Shown piece by piece: positions 46,514-54,712 of a stretch of DNA of 64,000 nt. The stretch covers positions 186,001 to 250,000 of the forward strand of contig NZ_CP132719.1 in assembly GCF_030845995.1 (NCBI RefSeq), written 5' to 3'. The stretch comes from Geothrix sp. 21YS21S-4. Lineage in GTDB: Bacteria > Acidobacteriota > Holophagae > Holophagales > Holophagaceae. Numbering within the stretch: position 1 is the first letter of the stretch; each line of letters begins with the position of its first letter. Below the pieces are notes generated by a model. It had not been told where the DNA came from. It made no database searches and worked only from the letters and a program-made list of their open reading frames with translations. A program made the position numbers and the translations under genes.

Positions 46514-47140
46514 ATGCGCGCCCTTCCGCTGTTCCTTGTCCCGGCGGTGGTCGCCGCCCAGGCGCCCGCCCCCCTCCCGGAAGCGCCCCTGTCCGCGGGC
46601 GAGCGGGAGCAGGCCCAGCGGTTGCTGGCGGAATCGCGCCAGGCCCTGCTCAAGGCCACGGATGGCCTGACCCCGGCCCAGTGGACCTTCAAACCCGCGC
46701 CGGACCGCTGGTCGATCCAGGAATGCGCCCAGCACATCGCCCTGGTGGAGCAGGTAATCCAGAGCCAGGTGATCGCCAAGGGGCTGGCGGGGCCGCGGGA
46801 GCCGCTGCGGCGCGCGGACGTGACGTTCACGGACGCCTTCCTGATCGCGGCCCTGCCCGATCGCAGCCACCGGTTCCAGGCGCCGGAGCGGCTCCGGCCC
46901 GCCGGCGGAACGGCGACCCCGGAGGCGGTTCTCGGCGCCTTCGAAGCCACGCGCAAGCTGCTGGACGCCGACGTGAAGGCCAGCGCCGCCGATTGGCGCG
47001 CCCGCTTCGGCGTGCATCCGGCCCTGGGCACCCTGGACCTGTATCAATGGGTGCTGCTGGCCGCGGGCCACACCACCCGCCACGTCCAGCAGATCGAGGA
47101 AGTGAAGCGGGCGCCCGGATTCCCGGCGGCGTCCCGCTGA
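46514..47140 (+). CDS. DinB-like four-helix protein with signal peptide
   Basis: This 208-residue protein begins with a signal peptide (1 to about 16, ending VAAQ) followed by a DinB_2-type fold: an early helix, FKPAPDRWSIQECAQHIALVE with the conserved His, and a late HTTRHVQQIEEVK His pair. In the superfamily three His bind a metal in thiol-dependent or hydrolytic enzymes; function here is unknown. It lies 20 bases after the desaturase gene. Confidence 0.75.
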   Translation: MRALPLFLVPAVVAAQAPAPLPEAPLSAGEREQAQRLLAESRQALLKATDGLTPAQWTFKPAPDRWSIQECAQHIALVEQVIQSQVIAKGLAGPREPLRRADVTFTDAFLIAALPDRSHRFQAPERLRPAGGTATPEAVLGAFEATRKLLDADVKASAADWRARFGVHPALGTLDLYQWVLLAAGHTTRHVQQIEEVKRAPGFPAASR

Positions 47141-47204
47141 TTCCCGGCCTGCCGCCGGTCGCCGCGCCCGTGGGATACTCGTCCGTTCGACGTCTGGAGG
47201 CTCC

Positions 47205-48608
47205 ATGGCCCAGTTCGACCTCATCGTCATCGGCTCCGGCCCCGGCGGGTACATCGCCGCCATCCGCGGCGCCCAGCTCGGCCTGGCCACCGCGCTGGTG
47301 GAGAAGGATGCAGCCTTGGGCGGGACCTGCCTCCACCGCGGCTGCATCCCGGCCAAGACCTGGCTGGAGAGCGCCCACCGGTTCGAGCAGATGCAGGTCG
47401 CGGGCGACTATGGGATCGACGGCGTGGACGCCAAGGCGCTGAAGCCCAACCTCGCCACCATCGTGAAGCGCAAGGGCCGGATCGTCCTGAAGAACGCCAA
47501 GGGCATCGAGTTCCTGATGAAGAAGAACAAGGTGACCGTCCTGAAGGGCCTCGGAAAGCTGCTGGGCGGCGGCAAGGTCGAGGTGGAGGGCGAGGTCCAC
47601 GAGGCCAAGCGGATCATCCTGGCCACGGGCTCCGCGCCCAAGGACATCCCCGGGCTGGAGACGGACGGGCAGCGCGTCCTGAACAGCGACCACATCCTGG
47701 AGCTGACGGAGCTGCCCGAGCACCTGGTGATCCTCGGCGCCGGCGCCATCGGCGTGGAGTTCGCCTCCGTGTTCAGCCGCCTGGGCTCCAAGGTGACCCT
47801 GGTGGAGTTCATGGACACGATCCTGCCGCTGGAGGACGAGGACATCGGCCTCGAGCTGACCAAGATCTTCAAGAAGTCCTACAAGATCGACGTGCGCACC
47901 AAGACCAAGATCACGCGCATCGAGAAGGGCCCCCACGGCGTGGTGTGCCACCTGGAGGGCGAAGCGCCCGGCCAGGTCGCCGGCAGCCACCTGCTGGTGG
48001 CCGTGGGCCGCGCGCCCCGCGTGGAGGGCATCGGCCTGGAGAAGACGAAGGCCCAGGTGGACCGCGGCTGCGTGGCCATCGACAAGTTCATGCAGACCGG
48101 CGAGGCCGGCCTGTACGCCATCGGCGACATCGTGCGCACCCCGTGGCTGGCCCACGTCGCCAGCGACGAGGGCATCGTGGCCGCGGAGCACGCCGCCCAG
48201 AGCCTGGGGAAGGACGTCCATCCCCATCCCGTGCGCTACGACCGCTTCCCCGCCTGCACCTACTGCGACCCGGAAGTGGGCGCCGTGGGCCTCAGCGAGA
48301 AGGCTGCCAAGGCCAAGGGCTACGACGTCCAGGTGGGCACCTTCCCCTTCGCGCCCATGGCGAAGGCCAACATCGTGGGCGAGCCCCACGGGTTCATCAA
48401 GATCGTGGCGGACAAGAAGTACGGCGAGATCCTCGGCATCCACATCCTGGGGCCCAAGGCCACGGAACTGGTGGCGTCCAGCGTGGCGCTCCTCGGCGGC
48501 GAGTACACCGTGGACGAGCTGATCCAGACCATGTATCCCCACCCCAGCCTGAACGAGGTGTTCCCCGAGGCGGCCCGCGCCGTCTACGGCCGCGCCCTCA
48601 ACATGTAG
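47205..48608 (+). CDS. lpdA: Dihydrolipoyl dehydrogenase
   Basis: This 467-residue flavoprotein is the E3 component of 2-oxo acid dehydrogenase and glycine cleavage complexes. FAD site GSGPGGYIAA, redox pair GGTCLHRGCIPAK, NAD site GAGAIGVEFAS, and the C-terminal catalytic His in YPHPSLNEVFPEA are intact. No E1 or E2 gene is adjacent. Its stop overlaps the convergent sugar kinase gene by 11 bases. Confidence 0.96.
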   Translation: MAQFDLIVIGSGPGGYIAAIRGAQLGLATALVEKDAALGGTCLHRGCIPAKTWLESAHRFEQMQVAGDYGIDGVDAKALKPNLATIVKRKGRIVLKNAKGIEFLMKKNKVTVLKGLGKLLGGGKVEVEGEVHEAKRIILATGSAPKDIPGLETDGQRVLNSDHILELTELPEHLVILGAGAIGVEFASVFSRLGSKVTLVEFMDTILPLEDEDIGLELTKIFKKSYKIDVRTKTKITRIEKGPHGVVCHLEGEAPGQVAGSHLLVAVGRAPRVEGIGLEKTKAQVDRGCVAIDKFMQTGEAGLYAIGDIVRTPWLAHVASDEGIVAAEHAAQSLGKDVHPHPVRYDRFPACTYCDPEVGAVGLSEKAAKAKGYDVQVGTFPFAPMAKANIVGEPHGFIKIVADKKYGEILGIHILGPKATELVASSVALLGGEYTVDELIQTMYPHPSLNEVFPEAARAVYGRALNM

Positions 48609-49710
48609 GGTTGGAATCCAGTCGGAACAGGGCGTAGGCGTAGGCCCCCAGGGCCGTCGCCTCGCTGGTGCCCAGGCGGGACAGGCCCACGCCGGTCCGC
48701 TTCAGGGCATCGTAGGGCACCGTCCGGTCCGTTCCCGGAACCAGCAGGTGCCGCACGTCGCCTTTGAGGAAAGCCCCGCGGTCCGCCGCATCCTCCAGGT
48801 TGAAGGTGCGGACCTCCGTCCGGGGAATGGGATGACCGTCCAGGGCGCGGAGGGGCGCGTTCATCTCGGCCACCAGGCTGGGGAGGAACAGCGGCGCCGC
48901 GCCGCTGAGCCCGCCACCGACCACCACCAGGGCATCCACCAGAGTGACGGCCTCGGCCAGGGCGTTGCCCGCTTCCTCGCCCAGGCGGCGGAAGGCCTCC
49001 CGCGCCGCGACCGCGTCACCGGGCCGGCGACCCTCGGCGATCTCGAAGATGGCCTTGGGATCGGGCGCGGCGGCGGGATCCAGCCCGGCGGCCTCCGCGT
49101 AGACCCGGCGCACAGCGCGGATGGCCACGCCCTCTTCGGCGAAGGCGGCGGGATGCAGCTTGCTGCGGGTGGTCCAGATCTCCGCGCCCGCGGCGTTGTC
49201 GCCCAGGAACAGCCGCCCGTCCACCACCAGCCCGCCGCCGAAGCCCGTGCCCAGCGTGGCGCCGAACAGGTGGCGGTAGCGCTTGGGACTGCCGGCGGCG
49301 GCCAGCGCTGCGTTCACCTCCGGCAGGAGACCGCCGAGGGCCTCGCCATAGGCGAACAGGTCGCCGTCGTTGTTGAGGAACGCCGGGACGCCGAACCGCG
49401 CCTCCAGCAGCGGGCCGAGGGGCACGCCGCCGCGGAATCCCGGCAGGTTGGCTAGGTCGCCGATGACGCCGTGGGGATAGTCCGCCGGTCCGGGGAAGGC
49501 GAAGCTGAGGGCCGCTGCGCCTCCGCACCGCTCCCAGGCCTCCTGGAACCCCGCTTCGATGTTCCGGAGGCAGGCCGTCAGGTCGTGGCCCTCGGAGGGC
49601 CGGACGACGGGCGGGAGGATGGGCTTCCCGCCGCGCATGGCGCCGAAGACGAAGGTGGTGCCGCCGGCGTCGAGGGTGAGGACCGTGCGGGAATCGCCGT
49701 GGAGGTCCAT
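48598..49710 (-). CDS. ROK-family sugar kinase
   Basis: This 370-residue protein has the ASKHA phosphate site DAGGTTFVFGAM, a catalytic-type NNDGDLFAYGE (Asn-Asn-Asp), and LGTGFGGGLVVDG. The zinc motif CxCGxxGCxE normal in ROK kinases is missing after GAEIW. It probably phosphorylates glucose or a related sugar. It follows the permease gene, whose stop is one base upstream, so the two are coupled. The ATG at 49710 follows GGCGTGAC; a further upstream frame overlaps the permease. Confidence 0.82.
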   Translation of the reverse strand: MDLHGDSRTVLTLDAGGTTFVFGAMRGGKPILPPVVRPSEGHDLTACLRNIEAGFQEAWERCGGAAALSFAFPGPADYPHGVIGDLANLPGFRGGVPLGPLLEARFGVPAFLNNDGDLFAYGEALGGLLPEVNAALAAAGSPKRYRHLFGATLGTGFGGGLVVDGRLFLGDNAAGAEIWTTRSKLHPAAFAEEGVAIRAVRRVYAEAAGLDPAAAPDPKAIFEIAEGRRPGDAVAAREAFRRLGEEAGNALAEAVTLVDALVVVGGGLSGAAPLFLPSLVAEMNAPLRALDGHPIPRTEVRTFNLEDAADRGAFLKGDVRHLLVPGTDRTVPYDALKRTGVGLSRLGTSEATALGAYAYALFRLDSNPTC

Positions 49711-49711
49711 G

Positions 49712-50857
49712 TCACGCCTCCGCGCGGACGGCGGGGCGGAACGCGAGTCCGGCCAGGAACAGGAAGCAGGCGGCGGGTACGGCAAAGGCCAGGCCGCCGA
49801 AGCCCAGGTCCGACAGGCGGCCCATGAGGAGGGGCACCCCCGCGCCGCCGCTGATGGCCATACACATCAGGCCGCTCAGTTCGGAGGCCCGCTCCGGCCG
49901 CCGCTCCACGGTGAGGGCGAACAGCATGGGCCAGATGTTGGCGAAGCCCAGGCCGCCGAGGATCACCCCCGCGAGGCTCAGGCGCGGGGTGCCGGCCATC
50001 AGGCACAGGGCGCCGATGAGTCCCAGTCCGGCCGACAGCCGGAACCAGGCCCGCGCCGAGAACGGCAAAAGGCCCGCCGCCAGCCGTCCCACGGTGAGCA
50101 GCGCGAAGAACAGGGTGGGTCCCAGAAGGGCGGCGCGGTCCTCCGACCACCCGAAACCCGCCAGAGCGGGCTTGAGGAAGCGGGCCATGCACACCTCGGC
50201 CCCGACGTACAGGAAGATGCCCAGGACCGCGAACAGGAAGGCGGGATCCTTCAACAGGGCCAGGCTGCTGGCGAGGCTCGGCGGCACTTCGGCCTGGGAT
50301 TCCTCCACCTTCAGCCCCGCCATCAGGACGAGCGCCAGGGCCATCAGGACGAAGAACACGGGAAAGACCCCGCGCCAGCCCAGGATGGAAAAGACGGGCA
50401 GGATCGCCACCAGCCCCACCAGGTAGGCCGACGACGCGGAGCCCAGGCCCTTGATCCCCTGCGCCAGCGCCAGGTTCCGGGGGTAGGCGCCGGGGGCGCT
50501 GACGTCGCGCATGATGGGATTGCCCGCCACCTGGAGGAAGGTGGTGCCCGCGCCCAATACGAAGATGCAGCCCAGCAGCACGCCGAAGCTGGGCAGGGCG
50601 AGGATCGGCACCAGGATGGCGGCGGCGTTCATGCCCAGTCCGAGCACCAGCATCCGCTTCCGCCCGATCCGCGCCGCCAGCAGGCCCGCGGGCACGCTGA
50701 AGGCCGCGAAGGCGATGAACACCGAGAACGTGAGCAGGGTGGCCGCGGCATGGCTGAGGTGGTACTGGGCGCGGACGCCGTCGGCCATCGGTCCCATGGC
50801 GTCCGCGATGCCCATGACGAGGAAGGCGAGAAATACGGGGAAAGTGCGAAGGCGCAT
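49712..50857 (-). CDS. FHS-type sugar MFS permease
   Basis: This 381-residue 12-helix transporter resembles the fucose/glucose/galactose:H+ symporters (FHS): LARIGRK-like AARIGRKRM between helices 2 and 3, and the QVAGNPIMRD segment that matches the family's Q-x-x-x-NP. With the kinase gene directly behind it, uptake and phosphorylation of one sugar is the natural reading. Sugar unknown. Confidence 0.82.
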   Translation of the reverse strand: MRLRTFPVFLAFLVMGIADAMGPMADGVRAQYHLSHAAATLLTFSVFIAFAAFSVPAGLLAARIGRKRMLVLGLGMNAAAILVPILALPSFGVLLGCIFVLGAGTTFLQVAGNPIMRDVSAPGAYPRNLALAQGIKGLGSASSAYLVGLVAILPVFSILGWRGVFPVFFVLMALALVLMAGLKVEESQAEVPPSLASSLALLKDPAFLFAVLGIFLYVGAEVCMARFLKPALAGFGWSEDRAALLGPTLFFALLTVGRLAAGLLPFSARAWFRLSAGLGLIGALCLMAGTPRLSLAGVILGGLGFANIWPMLFALTVERRPERASELSGLMCMAISGGAGVPLLMGRLSDLGFGGLAFAVPAACFLFLAGLAFRPAVRAEA

Positions 50858-50898
50858 CGAAGCTCCGGGATCCGGAGGTCATCTTTGCAGAGGGAGCC

Positions 50899-51699
50899 TC
50901 AGCACCGCCCGCAGAAATGCGCCGGCGCCGGCAGCGACGCCAGCTTCGCGAAGGCCAGCTCCCAGGCCCGCGTCGGGCCGCGGAAGGCCGTGCCTTCCAA
51001 GGTGAGTGCCCGCAGGGCGTGGAGGGGTCCGGGGTCTCCGGGCAGAGGCAGGAAGGGGACGGGCTGGCCCGTCGCTTCGCGCAGCGCCGCGCGGAGGGCG
51101 TCCGTCAGGGACGTGGCCTCCGGCAGCGCCAGGGGAGCCGCCCGCACCTCCGCGCCTTGCGGGACGGGCACGCCGGGCCACAGGTCCGCTTCGAATCCTC
51201 CGCCTTCCGGCGTTTCCCGCCATTCCGGACGGCGGAAGACGCGCTTGCGCCGCTCCTTGTCCCAGTCCGCCAGAAAGGCCTTCAGTTCGGCCTTTTCGAG
51301 GGGACCCATGGGCGCCTTCGTCAACGCGAGGGGTGCGTCACAGCGCAGCCGCCCCGGCAGCCGCCGGGCGAGCATGGGCTTTCCCGCCAGCCAGGGCAGG
51401 CCCGTGTCCAGGGCGCAGACCAGCGCTCCCAGCCGCTGCCGGTGGGTCGCGAGGGCCGTTTCCAGGTCGCAGTCGGCGAGGGGAAGCACGGCCAGGACGT
51501 TGAGGGGGAGGCCCGCCGCGTGAACCGTTCCGGCGGCTTCCAGCGCTGCCGCCAGATCCTCTTTTCCCCTTCCCAGGATGAGCACCTGGGGCAGGCCATG
51601 GCCCGCCAAGCGCTCCACCAGGAGCAGCCCGCCGCCGGCGCCCCCGAGCAGGGTGCCGCCCAGTTCCGCGGCCAGAGAAAGCGCGACCGGATCGATCAT
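50899..51699 (-). CDS. Hypothetical protein
   Basis: This 266-residue protein has no signal peptide and only one moderately hydrophobic N-terminal stretch (AELGGTLLGGAGGGLLLV). I recognise no family. The middle has a basic segment (DWDKERRKRVFRRPEW); the C-terminus ends HFCGRC. Its ATG overlaps the stop of the upstream membrane gene by four bases (ATGA), so it is translated with it. Forty-one bases separate it from the sugar permease gene, which may be in the same transcript. Confidence 0.55.
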   Translation of the reverse strand: MIDPVALSLAAELGGTLLGGAGGGLLLVERLAGHGLPQVLILGRGKEDLAAALEAAGTVHAAGLPLNVLAVLPLADCDLETALATHRQRLGALVCALDTGLPWLAGKPMLARRLPGRLRCDAPLALTKAPMGPLEKAELKAFLADWDKERRKRVFRRPEWRETPEGGGFEADLWPGVPVPQGAEVRAAPLALPEATSLTDALRAALREATGQPVPFLPLPGDPGPLHALRALTLEGTAFRGPTRAWELAFAKLASLPAPAHFCGRC

Positions 51700-52313
51700 C
51701 GGAGGGCCAAGGCGGCCATGGCCCGGTCCTGCCGCCGGGAGAGCGCGGCCAGCGCTGCGATCGCGCCGATCAGGGCGCAGGCCATGTCCCACTGCGTATC
51801 CCAGGGGTCGCCCTGGGTTCCGAGGAAGGCATCGGCGGCGGTGCCGGTCCACACGGCCGTCTGCCATTCCAGCAGTTCGTAGGCGGCGCTGAGTCCCAGG
51901 GCCATCAGCAGGAGCACCGCCACGGACCAGGCGCCGGGCTTGAGGACGCCCTTCCGGAGCAGCACTTCGCGGAACAGGAGGACGGGCATGAAGCCCTGGA
52001 AGAGGTGGCCCAGCCGGTCGTAGGGGTTGCGGGCGAGGTGCAGCCAGCCCTTCACCCAGTGGCCCGCGGGCACGTCGGCGTAGGTCCAGTGGCCTCCCAC
52101 CATCAGCACCAGGGCGTGGAGGGCGAGCAGGCCGTACAGCAGGTTCGTCAGCGGAAAGCGGCGGTGGGTCGCCACCAGGAGGGGCGCCCCCACGATCACC
52201 GGCAGGTTCTCCATGAACCAGGTGAAGCGGTCCGCCCGGGGCGCCCAGCCCAGCAGCAGAAACGCCGCGCCCACGCCCACGAGGGCCCCGAGGGGGAAGC
52301 GGCGAACGGCCAT
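51696..52313 (-). CDS. DUF2238/YjdF-family inner-membrane protein
   Basis: This 205-residue protein has six predicted helices. GGHWTYADVPAG, NPYDRLGHLFQGFMPVLLFREVL, and the late YELLEWQTA and DTQWDMACALIGA segments fit the DUF2238 (YjdF-like) family of unknown function, whose conserved acidic and His residues lie close to the membrane. The ATG at 52313 begins 73 bases from the divergent SDR gene. It is coupled to the unknown gene that follows (ATGA). Confidence 0.8.
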   Translation of the reverse strand: MAVRRFPLGALVGVGAAFLLLGWAPRADRFTWFMENLPVIVGAPLLVATHRRFPLTNLLYGLLALHALVLMVGGHWTYADVPAGHWVKGWLHLARNPYDRLGHLFQGFMPVLLFREVLLRKGVLKPGAWSVAVLLLMALGLSAAYELLEWQTAVWTGTAADAFLGTQGDPWDTQWDMACALIGAIAALAALSRRQDRAMAALALR

Positions 52314-52386
52314 GGACGGCTCCAGGAAGGTGCCCGTCGAGCATACCAACCGGCGGATCCTCCTATCCTGGGGGCCGGAGGGCGAC

Positions 52387-53175
52387 ATGGATCTGGGCAT
52401 TCGGGGCAAGGTGGCGATGGTGGCCGCGGGCACCAAGGGGATCGGGAAGGCCGGGGCCCTGGCCCTGGCGGCGGAGGGCTGCGCGGTGTCGGTCTGCGGG
52501 CGGAGCGCCGAGTCGCTGGCGGCGGCCAAGGCGGAGCTGGAGCGCCTCGGCGTACCGGCCCTGGCCGTGGCCGCGGACGTCTCCAGCGCCGCGGATCTGG
52601 CCCGCTGGCACGACGAGACCGTGGCGGCGCTGGGTCCCGTGGACATCCTGATCACCAACACCGGCGGTCCCAAGGCGGCGACCTTCGGGGACCTGTCCGA
52701 CGCGGACTGGGCCGACGGCGTGGAATCCACCTTGATGAACGTGGTGCGCCTGTCGCGCCTCGTCCTGCCGGGGATGCGGGCGCGGAAGTGGGGCCGCATC
52801 GTCCACATCACCAGCCTCGTGGCGAAGCAGCCCTACCCGCTGCTCACCATCAGCTCCACGCTGCGCGCGGGGCTGTCCGGGCTCACGCGCACCCTGGCGA
52901 TGGAAGCCGCCGCCGACGGCGTCACCGTCAACGCCCTGCTGCCGGGCCACATCATGACCGATCGCCAGCACCACCTCGCCGAAGTGAAGGCCGCCGCGGA
53001 GGGCATCACCGTGGAGGCCCACTTCGCCCGTCAGGCCGCCGCGATTCCCGCGAAGCGCATCGGCGACCCGGCCGAAGCCGGCGCCGTCCTCGCCTTCCTG
53101 TGCAGCGCCCCCGCCTCCTACCTCACCGGCCAGAGCCTGCTGGTGGATGGGGGGCTGGTGCAGGGGACGTTCTAG
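52387..53175 (+). CDS. SDR-family oxidoreductase-like protein lacking the YxxxK pair
   Basis: This 262-residue Rossmann protein has the cofactor motif AAGTKGIGKAG (12-23), NTGG (91-94), the structural Asn118, Ser143, and the C-terminal GQSLLVDGG typical of FabG-like SDRs. At the place of the catalytic Tyr-x-x-x-Lys I read Ser156-S-T-L-Arg160, so the standard proton relay is missing. A beta-ketoacyl-reductase-like subgroup with an imperfect tetrad is known. Enzyme activity is therefore uncertain. Its TAG stop shares the palindrome CTAG with the stop of the convergent Fic gene. Confidence 0.8.
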   Translation: MDLGIRGKVAMVAAGTKGIGKAGALALAAEGCAVSVCGRSAESLAAAKAELERLGVPALAVAADVSSAADLARWHDETVAALGPVDILITNTGGPKAATFGDLSDADWADGVESTLMNVVRLSRLVLPGMRARKWGRIVHITSLVAKQPYPLLTISSTLRAGLSGLTRTLAMEAAADGVTVNALLPGHIMTDRQHHLAEVKAAAEGITVEAHFARQAAAIPAKRIGDPAEAGAVLAFLCSAPASYLTGQSLLVDGGLVQGTF

Positions 53176-54524
53176 GGGATCCGCCCCCCGACATGGGAGA
53201 TGTGGTCGGCCAGGTCGTCGAGCGCGACGAAGACGAAGGCCCGCCCTTCCCGGATCTTCTCCAGCAGTCCCAGTTCCGCCAGCTGGAGGAGATCCGTCCG
53301 GGCCGTCTGGTAGACCACCGCGTGGGTCCGCTGGTGGTCCTCGATGCGGTAGCCCGTGCCGGGATGCTTGAGGGCATGGGTGAGAAGCGCCTTCTGGCGA
53401 TGGTTGAGCCGGGCGCGCAGCACGGGGGATTCCGCCAGGAGGCGCTCCATGCTTCGCTGCTCTTTCGCCTTGCGGGCGAGGTGGTCGTGGAGGCTCTGGA
53501 TGGCCTTCCGCATGGTGGTCAGCTGGTGGATGAGGAAGTAAGTGGTGTCCCCTCCGTCGGTCTCGGTGAAGAGGTAGGCCCGTCCGTACTGGGCCGGCGC
53601 CTTGCGGAGAATGTGCGAGATGGAAATGAACTCGGCCAGCCAATAGCCGCTTCGAAGCATGGACCAGTAGAAGAGCGCCCGGGCCGTTCGGCCGTTTCCA
53701 TCCGCGAAGGGATGGTCGTAACCGACCATGAAATGCAGAAGGATGGCGCGAAGGACCGGATGCACGAAGGGGCGCTGGTGTTCGTCGCCATTGGCGAAGG
53801 CGCATAGCCGTTCCAGGCGCTGCGGGAGTTCGCGGTGATCGGGGGGTTGATGGAGGATGGTCCCGTCGTCGTTGTTCACCACGCGGATGTCGTTCGACTG
53901 GCGGAACCTGCCCACATCCCCAGGGTCGTCCAGCGTGTGCTCCGAAATCATGCGGTGGATCTCCAGCAGCCGGCCTGGGGTCATCGACTCGTTCTTGAAG
54001 TCTCGGATGGCTTGCATCGCCAGGAAGTTGTTGAAGATCATCCGCTCGCTGCGGTCTTTCGGAGGCCTTCCGGACCTGAGCATCTCGGCGGCGACCTTTC
54101 GAGTGGTGGAAGCGCCTTCCAGCTGACTGGAGGTGATGGCCTCCTCAATGACCGATTTCAGAAGGTACCGATCCCGGCTCGCGGGGGTGGTTTCGGTGGC
54201 GGATTGGATCTCGCCGGCCGCATCCTGGTCGATGTGGTGCAGGTCGATCTGCACTGGATCCGGGGAGCCGAAGAAGAAAGGTTGCCCCTTCTTGTCCAGC
54301 AGAGGGAGCGGCTTCAGGAGAGCCTGCCGGGCCAGCCGGAGGCCCAGCCACCAGGTTTCGTGATCCAGGCCGGAAGGGGGTTCCCGGTGCCTGAGTTCGT
54401 CCCAGTGGAGGTAGGCCTCGTGGACGAGGGGGCCGGACTGGCTCTCCAGGATCTTCGGTAAATCTCCCGGTCCAATGGATGAAAGGAGGTCGGATAGGGG
54501 AGGCGGAGAGTGGGGGAGTTTCAT
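53172..54524 (-). CDS. Fic-family protein (AMP-transferase) with internal inhibitory motif
   Basis: This 450-residue protein has a Fic_N region, a class II inhibitory helix with SSQLEGAST (S132 to G137, Glu136 the blocking residue), and the catalytic motif HPFADGNGRTAR (His271 on). The C-terminal 90 or so residues form a winged-helix (LLQLAELGLLEKI). The full motif predicts an active but self-inhibited AMPylase that could also bind DNA. An inverted repeat of nine bases spans the start region. No toxin-antitoxin partner gene is next to it. The start was taken at the ATG at 54524; the GGT in front is a weak ribosome site. Confidence 0.9.
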   Translation of the reverse strand: MKLPHSPPPLSDLLSSIGPGDLPKILESQSGPLVHEAYLHWDELRHREPPSGLDHETWWLGLRLARQALLKPLPLLDKKGQPFFFGSPDPVQIDLHHIDQDAAGEIQSATETTPASRDRYLLKSVIEEAITSSQLEGASTTRKVAAEMLRSGRPPKDRSERMIFNNFLAMQAIRDFKNESMTPGRLLEIHRMISEHTLDDPGDVGRFRQSNDIRVVNNDDGTILHQPPDHRELPQRLERLCAFANGDEHQRPFVHPVLRAILLHFMVGYDHPFADGNGRTARALFYWSMLRSGYWLAEFISISHILRKAPAQYGRAYLFTETDGGDTTYFLIHQLTTMRKAIQSLHDHLARKAKEQRSMERLLAESPVLRARLNHRQKALLTHALKHPGTGYRIEDHQRTHAVVYQTARTDLLQLAELGLLEKIREGRAFVFVALDDLADHISHVGGRIP

Positions 54525-54528
54525 GCAT

Positions 54529-54569
54529 ACCTACTAATTGATAATCCGATTAGGGGATGGTTAGTAGGT
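54529..54569 (-). promoter_or_regulatory. Inverted repeat in the Fic gene control region (candidate operator)
   Basis: ACCTACTAA (54529-54537) and TTAGTAGGT (54561-54569) are perfect 9-base complements 23 bases apart. The near arm ends five bases before the Fic ATG and covers its ribosome site. Between them lie CTAAT/ATTAG (a smaller repeat) and, on the minus strand, TTATCAAT, a plausible -10. The region is AT-rich up to about 54660. Confidence 0.5.
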
Positions 54570-54665
54570 TAGGGCGCAGGGGGACGGGCGTCCACAAAAA
54601 CTAAAATTAAGATAAATTAGTAATTTCTTAACACCTGATACAAATCCATTGGTTCAATTGATATA

Positions 54666-54692
54666 GGAGCGCCGGCCAGGGGCCGGCGCTCC
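54666..54692 (-). terminator. Hairpin after the M20 dipeptidase gene
   Basis: GGAGCGCCGGCC and GGCCGGCGCTCC form a perfect 12-pair stem with an AGG loop, 20 bases after the dipeptidase stop. On the minus strand it runs into an AT-rich tail (TATATCAATT) without a long T run. Confidence 0.65.
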
Positions 54693-54712
54693 GCAGGGGG
54701 AGGGGGGGCTTC

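Noticed and set aside
49559-51523. A 654-codon plus-strand frame over the permease gene
   Set aside because: The translation is Gln, Arg and Gly-rich nonsense; the minus strand holds a clear 12-helix permease and a coupled kinase.
54538-54660. AT-rich stretch as an attachment site or origin
   Set aside because: No integrase, tRNA end, direct repeat or DnaA-box cluster is seen; a promoter and operator region explains it.
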